A stretch of DNA of 64,000 nucleotides from Glandiceps talaboti (Eukaryota; Hemichordata; Enteropneusta; Spengelidae), in NCBI RefSeq assembly GCF_964340395.1, contig NC_135553.1, forward strand, positions 24,660,449-24,724,448. Reading direction: 5' to 3'. The position numbers were made by a program, and so were the translations under genes. The notes under the pieces were generated by a model that saw only the letters and a list, made by a program, of their open reading frames with translations, searched no databases and was not told the origin of the DNA. Shown here piece after piece: positions 57,501 to 64,000 of this stretch; positions within the stretch are counted from its first letter, which is position 1; each line of letters begins with the position of its first letter.

Positions 57501-59370
57501 TGATGAAGTAACTTGTAGTAGTATAATTACACATGTACACGATGGAAGAATGAACAATTACTACAACCAGTGAGGGTAACTGTTATAAACTTAGAAATTT
57601 GGCTATGATGTATTTTACAGGGTTTTTTACCTCTGGATATATAGTATTTGGAAACCCTTTCTAACACATCATGATAGTGTTTTGATATGTTTTATACTAT
57701 CTGACATGCTCTGTCTTATGTTTTGTCAAGTACAAATGTGGGATCATGTTGTGTTTGATTTTTGTCTAAGTGTTAAAAACAACAAGCTAGGAACCAATGT
57801 ATAACTATTTGTGACAGGTTTACCTATAACTTGGACAGCAGAGAATTCTTATACGATATGTTTGATATCAAAATGTACAGGGTAAAGAGTAGTCGTTATA
57901 AATGTAGTCAACTGGTATTTTTTAGATCATGTTTTCCTGACAAAACAAAAGTTACAAGTGTGCCTGTAGTACTAGGAATTATTCAATTTCTCATAAAATG
58001 TTGGAGCTATTGTATTATTTTCAATGTACCTTTCAAAAGGCTCTATTTGTATGTTGAGTTTTTTTAAAACTTTCAAGAGTGAACTCTTACTTTCAATTTA
58101 CATTTATCAAATTAGAGTTGGTCCTGGTTCACCCCACATAAAATTATTAAAATCCTACCACTAGAAACTATTGGATCAGCATTCTCCAACTCACAGAATC
58201 TACTCACAGATTTTCCTCCAAATATGGCTAACACCGGATGGTATACACTCACCTGCAATGATCAGTTTAGGTTTGAATAGCTTTGCAGTGTCTTGTAGTT
58301 TATCATAGTCAATAAGTCCAGTCTCAGGGTTCACTTTGTAAGGCATCGATTCAAAGAAAATTGATGTTGCTGATATTTTCTTTTTCTCTGTGAAGAAGCC
58401 ATGTGTTAAATGTCCACCATCAGGTAAATCTAAGCCCATGATACGTCCATGTGGTTCTACAACTCCAGTATACACAGCAAAGTTTGCTGGTGAGCCAGAA
58501 TAAGGCTGTACATTGACGCCCCACTTTTCAGGATCCAGATCGTATAATTCCAATGCACGTTTCTGACAGAGTCTCTCTATGTCATCAATAACTTCATTTC
58601 CACCATAATACCTGGAAGTTAAAGAAGGAATCTATTCAGTGGTGTTGACCAGGATTTGTCACGAGAGCAAAGTGGATTTTTTTTTAACCCAAAGTCTTCG
58701 CTATCTGGCTCGACAATGTTGTTTGTCAGAACCATCTAAATTGTGAGAAATCACTGTATTTTACAGGAATACAGACTAGCAATAATAAAGGAATTTCAAA
58801 AAGAATTTCAAGTCTTCTTTTGTTGAAAAAATGAAAGAAATCATTCATGGCTGTTTTAATGTACCAGTCACGAGTCATAAGATAATTATCTCTGCATCAT
58901 TGTTTGTCACATTGAAATAACAAATACACCTTATATTCTAGTTAGTAGCTTTTAAAACTACATAATGAAAGTTTTCATAACACAGGAAATGAAATCGTTA
59001 TGGAAGATGAATGTGAAAAGAATATTTTATTTACATACACAAAAAGGAACAACTATTTACAAGTGAATAGAAATGTTGAGTACTGATTATGTTCTTACCT
59101 AACTCCAGGATAACCTTCCGAATATTTATTGTTCAGACATGACCCTAATGCTTGCAAAACAGCTTTACTGGCAAAGTTTTCCGATGCAATCAATTCCAGA
59201 CCTCGTTTTTGACGAGTTCTTTCATTTATAAGCAACTCGTACATTTCAGGATCATTTTCTTTCAGTGGGTCCTGTAACGTGTATTCCTCTGCATCGTCAC
59301 AAGTTTTCTCTTCTTTGACGTCTCCGTTCAATTTATCATAGTTAGGCTGGGTAACAGACACGTCTTCCAT
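54391..59370 (-). CDS. SHMT: Serine hydroxymethyltransferase, seven coding exons
   Basis: PLP enzyme that converts serine and tetrahydrofolate to glycine and 5,10-methylene-tetrahydrofolate, feeding one-carbon units to thymidylate, purine and methionine synthesis. Exons in transcript order: 59099-59370, 58253-58611, 57266-57478, 56727-56840, 56302-56424, 55264-55491 and 54391-54560. Together they give 1479 nt and 492 aa, within the eukaryotic SHMT range. Motifs are IASENFAS (Glu64, equivalent to the catalytic Glu of bacterial SHMT), [15 protein letters not shown] (83-97), [10 protein letters not shown] (Asp238, PLP-ring contact) and [14 protein letters not shown] with Lys267 as the PLP lysine. 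[20 protein letters not shown] and [11 protein letters not shown] follow. All phases agree. The N-terminus as read lacks a mitochondrial presequence and is acidic, so this form is probably cytosolic. An upstream exon must exist because the ATG sits directly at a splice acceptor. Confidence 0.96.
54561..55263 (-). other. SHMT intron 6
   Basis: 703-bp phase 1 intron. It holds a G-run (about 54750-54767), the right end of a TIR element (54780-54897) and a stretch of diverged 'ctctagaatcc' repeats (about 55060-55250). Confidence 0.8.
54780..54897. mobile_element. TIR element, partial copy 3
   Basis: GTTTATTGAGCTTGTGTGAT and the following ATTGTGTGATTGACCCTT match the right terminal repeat of the elements at 19422-20097 and 32341-32746. 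The left end was not found, so this is a truncated copy. Confidence 0.65.
55264..55491 (-). CDS. SHMT: SHMT exon 6
   Basis: Codes residues 361-436. It carries [32 protein letters not shown] and [11 protein letters not shown], the conserved C-terminal domain block. The acceptor is CGTAG|GA and the donor is AGAG|GTAAGA. Confidence 0.95.
55492..56301 (-). other. SHMT intron 5
   Basis: 810-bp phase 1 intron, AT-rich, no gene or clear repeat. Confidence 0.8.
56302..56424 (-). CDS. SHMT: SHMT exon 5
   Basis: Codes residues 320-360, [20 protein letters not shown] through RGYTIAT. The acceptor is CTGCAG|GT and the donor is ACAG|GTAAGA. Confidence 0.95.
56425..56726 (-). other. SHMT intron 4
   Basis: 302-bp phase 1 intron, AT-rich, nothing recognised. 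Confidence 0.8.
56727..56840 (-). CDS. SHMT: SHMT exon 4
   Basis: Codes residues 282-319. It contains [18 protein letters not shown], the highly conserved loop of the large domain. The acceptor is TATCAG|GT and the donor is GGAG|GTAAGA. Confidence 0.95.
56841..57265 (-). other. SHMT intron 3
   Basis: 425-bp phase 1 intron with a 23-bp triple repeat at about 56938-57009. Confidence 0.85.
56938..57009. repeat. Triple tandem repeat, 23-bp unit
   Basis: Three identical copies of a unit containing TAATTAGTTATGTTAACATA. Confidence 0.92.
57266..57478 (-). CDS. SHMT: SHMT exon 3, with the PLP lysine
   Basis: Codes residues 211-281. It contains [32 protein letters not shown] and [15 protein letters not shown]. 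Lys267 forms the Schiff base with pyridoxal phosphate and Asp238 contacts its ring nitrogen by family comparison. The acceptor is GTTCCAG|GT and the donor is AAAG|GTACAG. Confidence 0.96.
57479..58252 (-). other. SHMT intron 2
   Basis: 774-bp phase 1 intron, AT-rich, nothing recognised. Confidence 0.8.
58253..58611 (-). CDS. SHMT: SHMT exon 2
   Basis: Completes codon 91 and runs to the first base of codon 211. It contains [32 protein letters not shown] and [13 protein letters not shown], the conserved cofactor and folate-binding part. The donor is GCAG|GTGAGT. Confidence 0.96.
58612..59098 (-). other. SHMT intron 1 (within coding sequence)
   Basis: 487-bp phase 2 intron, AT-rich, nothing recognised. 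Confidence 0.8.
59099..59370 (-). CDS. SHMT: SHMT first mapped coding exon
   Basis: Codes residues 1-90 and two bases of codon 91. The acidic N-terminal extension is followed by [19 protein letters not shown] and KYSEGYPGV. The ATG is the first three bases after an acceptor (TTATTTCAG|ATG), so a further exon lies upstream. The donor is AG|GTAAGA. Confidence 0.93.
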
Positions 59371-59469
59371 CTGAAATAACAATTGTTATAATTAATAAAT
59401 GCATAGTAGAGGTAGAACAGATGCAAGGAAAATCTTACAACTTTAGATGTTATTTTATTTAAGAAAACG

Positions 59470-59855
59470 CTAAACCAGGGTGGGTGGGGGGTGGTACTCC
59501 GACCTATTGGATAATATGTGCCACCCTCTGGGGTAGGGTTTTTCAACCTTTAAAATGGGTACTGTATTTTTAGAGATAAGGAGTCTAAACTGGGGTCCAC
59601 TTTACACTTTGTTTGGTCTTCTTAAATGGAAGGAACCACATAATAAATTCTCTACTAGTTCCAAATTGCCCTCAGAATTTCCCAATGGTTGACTACCGGG
59701 GTAATTCATTGATTGACATATGCATTTTGGCCTAAAATGGGATCTTCTAAAAACTTGAATAGGCTAAAATGGGGTATTGGTTTTTGATCAAAATTTGACT
59801 AAAATGGGGTCTGAGGTTGGCAGCATTGGCCCACACCCCTACCAATATGGCCATA
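59470..59855 (-). repeat. CCCATTTTAG dispersed repeat, copy 2
   Basis: Inverted relative to the copy at 23310-23880. Read on the minus strand, both share AGGGGTGTG.GCCAATGCTG, AGACCCCATTTTAG, AAAACCAATA.CCCATTTT, CAAAGTG.ACCCCA.TTTAGA and CCAATAGG.CGG.GTACC in the same order. This copy is shorter through internal deletion. Confidence 0.75.
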
Positions 59856-60550
59856 GAGGTCAACGTGATATCAAAATTAAAGTCATTTCTGAATTCAATA
59901 TGGCCACCAAATTTAGTGTTAACTCTATGAGAAAATACAAGATTGTTTAATAGTTCCTTGAAAACAAGACAAGAAACCCAAAAATTTCTTTTGTGATTTC
60001 AAAATCCCAGGAGCTAGCTTTCATATGGCCAAATTTGGATAGACATTTGTCCCATAGCGTATTAGTGATTAACAAGATTTCACACAGATACAAGTGACAG
60101 CTTACAATCTTATATACACTGCATACACTGAACGACAACATTTCTTCATTGGATTTTCTGCAATAAGTATTTGGTGCTATAATACCACAATATCATATGG
60201 ATTATCATTATCATATCACAAAATAATATTAACAACTTTGATATATCAAGATATACAATATTTTAATGACAAAATCTAGTATTATAGGTATATGAAGTAT
60301 AATTTTATATTTATAGATAACATCTTATTGACATTCGCTGTACAACTGTACTGTTTACCTCAACACGTGCATTAATATCCCTTCCCACTTCAAAACAATT
60401 TGTTTATCAGCTGACAGGTTCAAAGGTCACTAAAGTTCATCAGCTGACACTTCTTCATGTTTTTACTATCATGTCTACTGTACATCATATCACATGTTTA
60501 CTATTGAGCAGTGATCACTGAACACATTGGATATACCAGTAACAATACCT

Positions 60551-60650
60551 GAACTTTGTATGCCTTGACTGTTGAATCAGGTTGTGCTATTTCTCTTCAT
60601 TCATGAAAACTGACAAAACTCGTCACTTATGACGTTATGTGCTCCCCCTG
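60551..60650 (-). other. Candidate 5' noncoding exon of SHMT
   Basis: On the minus strand the segment ends in a donor-like CAG|GTATTG, with the last exon base at 60551. Just upstream it carries a CRE-like ACGTCATAAGTGACG. It contains only a very short upstream reading frame (ATG at about 60605). It could be the untranslated first exon spliced to the acceptor at 59371, but the donor is not strong and other candidates exist. Confidence 0.25.
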
Positions 60651-63291
60651 GTATGAGGAGACTAGACTTTAAATTTACTTACATTTTAATACTACATTGA
60701 ATACAAATTGTGGTTCAAATCTCAGGGTACAGCAATTGGGTAAAAATGAAAGCTGTCAAGTAACCAACACTTGCCTATAGAATCTAGAAGCTGACATGTT
60801 TGTTTACACTGCATAGTTTATACTATATCAAATGTCATCAAAATTGAAATGCTCTGCCTACAACAATTGTCAGAATTCCAGAATCAGTATTTCAAATTTG
60901 ATCAGTTTCTTTGCATATCAGCTGATGTTTACAATCATACGCAATACAATATAATATGTTTATTCATACAATGGTCTAAAATTAACCATTCTAAGTTTTG
61001 TTCAATCAGTTTATTTTCAATGTGGTTATAGTATATAATATTCAAATGATGTATCTTTCAAGCAATAAACATACGTTTTTGTATACATTTGATTCTTGGC
61101 TAATCCATTGATTAAAGCTTGTTACATTTGTATTTTTGTCCCCACTAAGTGCTAAATCTGTGCATATCATGAAGGACAGAGAAATATGATTATGGCCTAT
61201 CTTGGTAAACAACATCAGGTGTGTTTTATATTTGAATACAAAGGGTGACTGACCCCCTATATCTGTTTGTCACTGGATATTGATGGACTGCCAAGCTTCT
61301 ATGGCATGCCACATAGACACATTAACACATCTGTATTGCTGAGTCAGCACACTAAGTCCACATTCTTCATAACGACAACTCAACTGTAGTCTGTAATGAT
61401 CACCATCACAGGGAATCAATCTCATGCAGTGGCCAACCCCTTTCACAGGCCATTGAGGGTGAACAACATTGTATCTTACTGTCTGTCTATCAACTACTGC
61501 TTATCCTTGAAATAAATGACTTCTTCAAAATCACCCTTTCAATTTGAAAACACACATCCTTCTATTCACTAGTAGTCATTCCATGTACAATGAATGAACT
61601 GACTTTTGAAATTGACAATACTTCCATACCTTTGAATGACATGTATTGTATTCAAATAGACAGGTACTTACAACTGTAAAGACATGATCAATTCAAATCT
61701 TTATTGAATGTTTATTCTACTTTTAAACTATACATTTTTCTTTTATCACTACATGTAATAGCAATTCTATAGGCACTTAATTGCTCGAATAAATAACTGA
61801 GAATGCATGTTTTCTGACTTGTAGTTTATAATAATTATATTTTGATCAGCTATTACTTGTGTACAAACAAATACTCCATCCGTCAAGAGAAATACTGCTG
61901 CTCACAGTTAGAAAATTATTGAGAATAAATCCTAGCATTTCACCAGTATCTTGTCAGCAATGCTGATGGTGTATCTTGGTGAACATTCTGCGAGTACAAA
62001 TATTTTTGTTATGTTATGTTATATCATAGTTTAGTATAATAAATATAGTACATTACAGTAGAGTATATATATATATTGTAGTGCAGCATAGCATAGCATA
62101 GTATTAATGAAGGTGAATAATAATCAGTGTAGGTCTTATACTTCACATCTTTCAATCTGAAAAGTATTCTGGCTTTCATGGCATACATTATTGTGAAAAC
62201 ATTTTCGATTTGTTTTGCCGATCCAAAGTTATAAAATTTTAAAGTTTTGGGGTAATTAATTAATTAGAGATTATTAAGTGGACTTTTAGAGGACAATACC
62301 TAACAAGGCAAAGTTATGGATCCAATAAAAATTCTTTTCAATTCTATTCTATTATTCTAACAGAAACCGGGGAAAACTAATTTTTGATGGGACATTCCAA
62401 GATACTAAAACGATAGTGTATGTAGGTAGCCTTGTCCTAATAGTAACCCCCTACTGTAGGTACAAATTTCAATTCACACAACTATCAGAAAATTTTGTTT
62501 TGCAAACATTCTTCTAAAAATAAAACAAATTTGATGATTCTTTATTTAATTCTGATTGAAGTAAATTGGATCTTTCCATTTGGTATGGTACTACAAGGTA
62601 ATTATCAACTTTTGAGATATCGTTATGATCATATGGCAAATGATATTGGTATCGCTTATTGAGGTACATGTACGTCATTGGATAAGGTATACTATTACAG
62701 TAATATGAGTATCTTCACTCATGTTCCTTTATTGCGTTACATGAATTTTTTAGGACAAGATATGCTAATTCTATCTAGCAGTACGATGATTCCTTAGTCA
62801 TGTTTTACACTAAATACTATTGGTACTGAAATAAATGACTGAATATGTGAAAGAACACAACTGGAGAGGTACTTTGAGATAAACATTACAATGGGGAGTC
62901 AATTTATAGAAATGGAAAAAAAAAGTATTGATAGATTGTCACAAACACATTTAATTTATTAAAACTTTTACAATTGCACATATGTGGGGGAAAAAGTTCA
63001 GCAGTCTATATAACCATGTTCAAAAGCAACATAACTTTGTTTTCCCAAGACGACAAATTCATATTTAAAAAAAAAAGTAATATATCATATCATATCATAT
63101 CATAATAACAGCTGGGTAAGGCTATGAGTTGAACACCATCCACACAATGGATCATAAGAGATTTATTTATAAAAGAGAAAATGTGTCAAGCAAATTCCAT
63201 TAGAGACTTCAGTACACCAAGGGAGGTTTGGTTGGCAGGTTGAGTTGTAACACAGTCATTGTATTCTCCCCTCATTTTTCAGAAAATGTTG

Positions 63292-63293
<2 letters not shown>

Positions 63294-63333
<40 letters not shown>

Positions 63334-63347
63334 GGGGGGGGGGGGGG
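63294..63347. repeat. Poly-T/poly-G homopolymer junction
   Basis: 39 T residues followed by 15 G residues. The lengths are likely to be unreliable in an assembly. Confidence 0.9.
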
Positions 63348-64000
63348 AAGAAGAGATATAATAGAAACACATAAAAATAAATCCAAAGGTTTAATGTGCA
63401 ACATTTTAGTTCAAAGGTTGTGAGGCATTTCAGGTAATGACAGTGGAATAAACAATGTTCAAAATTTCTGCTTACATAAATTAATGAATATTCATTAAGC
63501 GTTACCCTGAAAAGGCTCAAAAAGTTTCCTTTCTAAATTCTAGGATGGTGGTTTTTAACAATTTTAAAAAAAAGTTGTTACAAAAGGAACAAATTGAACT
63601 TGTAAGTTTGGAAGGAATATTAATTTTTCGAGGGATGAATGATGTAAAAAGTTTATAAACTTAAGAGAATTTAGTAGGCTGCTGCCTGTCATGCCACTTT
63701 CAAATGTTATTCTCTGTACCTATCAGTGTATTGGTGTATGAACTTGGATTTATGTCATACGTTTAAATGTTGTTCGAAATATCAGCAAATTATTGTCATA
63801 ACTTCAAGTTTATACATTAGTTCTGTATAAGCTATTGTGGGCCTCGATGGTGTTATTGGCGACACAGCAACTTATTTTGGTCGTGTTTACGTAACATTAC
63901 ATCTGCATCATAATATGTGGTAGGTTATAACATTGAATAAGCGGTTTTGTGATAATTTTTTGTTTTGTAAAATGTCCTCACAGATGTAAAAATATCTAAG

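Larger units (their letters stand above)
59371..64000 (-). other. SHMT upstream region
   Basis: 4.6 kb containing the intron before the first coding exon and, somewhere, the promoter. It holds the second CCCATTTTAG dispersed repeat (about 59470-59855), a candidate 5' exon (about 60551-60650) and a poly-T/poly-G run (63294-63347). No other gene is supported. The 82-aa frame at 63272-63520 runs through the homopolymer and is rejected. Confidence 0.6.

Noticed and set aside
59371-59382. Extension of the SHMT N-terminus upstream of the ATG (residues LFQ)
   Set aside because: These bases are the splice acceptor (TTATTTCAG); the upstream start is not an ATG, and the exon begins at 59370.
63272-63520. 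82-codon minus-strand open frame with Pro/Lys runs
   Set aside because: It reads through a poly-T/poly-G homopolymer and has no other support.

Overview
The window is nuclear DNA of an animal, most likely a marine invertebrate (a non-vertebrate deuterostome or a lophotrochozoan; the sequence alone does not settle which). The evidence is AT-rich DNA, large spliceosomal introns with GT..AG borders, three conserved metazoan genes split into 7-10 coding exons, and a heavy load of microsatellites, minisatellites, fold-back elements and dispersed repeats. Nothing prokaryotic, viral or CRISPR-like was seen.

Three genes can be rebuilt exon by exon, with every splice phase consistent. (1) Alpha-L-fucosidase (GH29), plus strand, 5888-18433, eight coding exons, 453 aa with a signal peptide. 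(2) The type I regulatory subunit of cAMP-dependent protein kinase (PRKAR1), minus strand, 47482 down to 26215, ten coding exons, 376 aa, plus a probable alternative first coding exon at 46930-46992 that would replace the dimerization/docking domain. (3) Serine hydroxymethyltransferase (SHMT), minus strand, 59370 down to 54391, seven coding exons, 492 aa, with at least one upstream exon outside the mapped coding part.

Layout: 1-5887 is upstream DNA with a 182-bp tandem repeat and a doubtful frame-broken minus-strand reading frame. The fucosidase gene follows and converges tail to tail on PRKAR1 across about 7.8 kb of repeat-rich DNA (18434-26214). PRKAR1 and SHMT are both on the minus strand, separated by 47483-54390. 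DNA from 59371 to the end is SHMT upstream sequence with repeats. The three genes have unrelated roles (lysosomal or secreted glycan breakdown, cAMP signalling, one-carbon metabolism), and their proximity does not suggest a functional cluster.

The most unusual observations are these. Two independent tandem arrays each start inside a coding exon and so carry copies of a splice site: the exon 5 donor of fucosidase (about 85-bp unit) and the exon 8 acceptor of PRKAR1 (68-bp unit, 20 copies). PRKAR1 has a phase-compatible alternative first exon. A fold-back element in PRKAR1 intron 2 is interrupted by a second element with its own inverted ends and a 6-bp target duplication. A nearly perfect 116-bp-arm palindrome is flanked by 8-bp direct repeats. 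Several multi-copy non-autonomous element families are also visible. All calls rest on reading the sequence; no database search was run.
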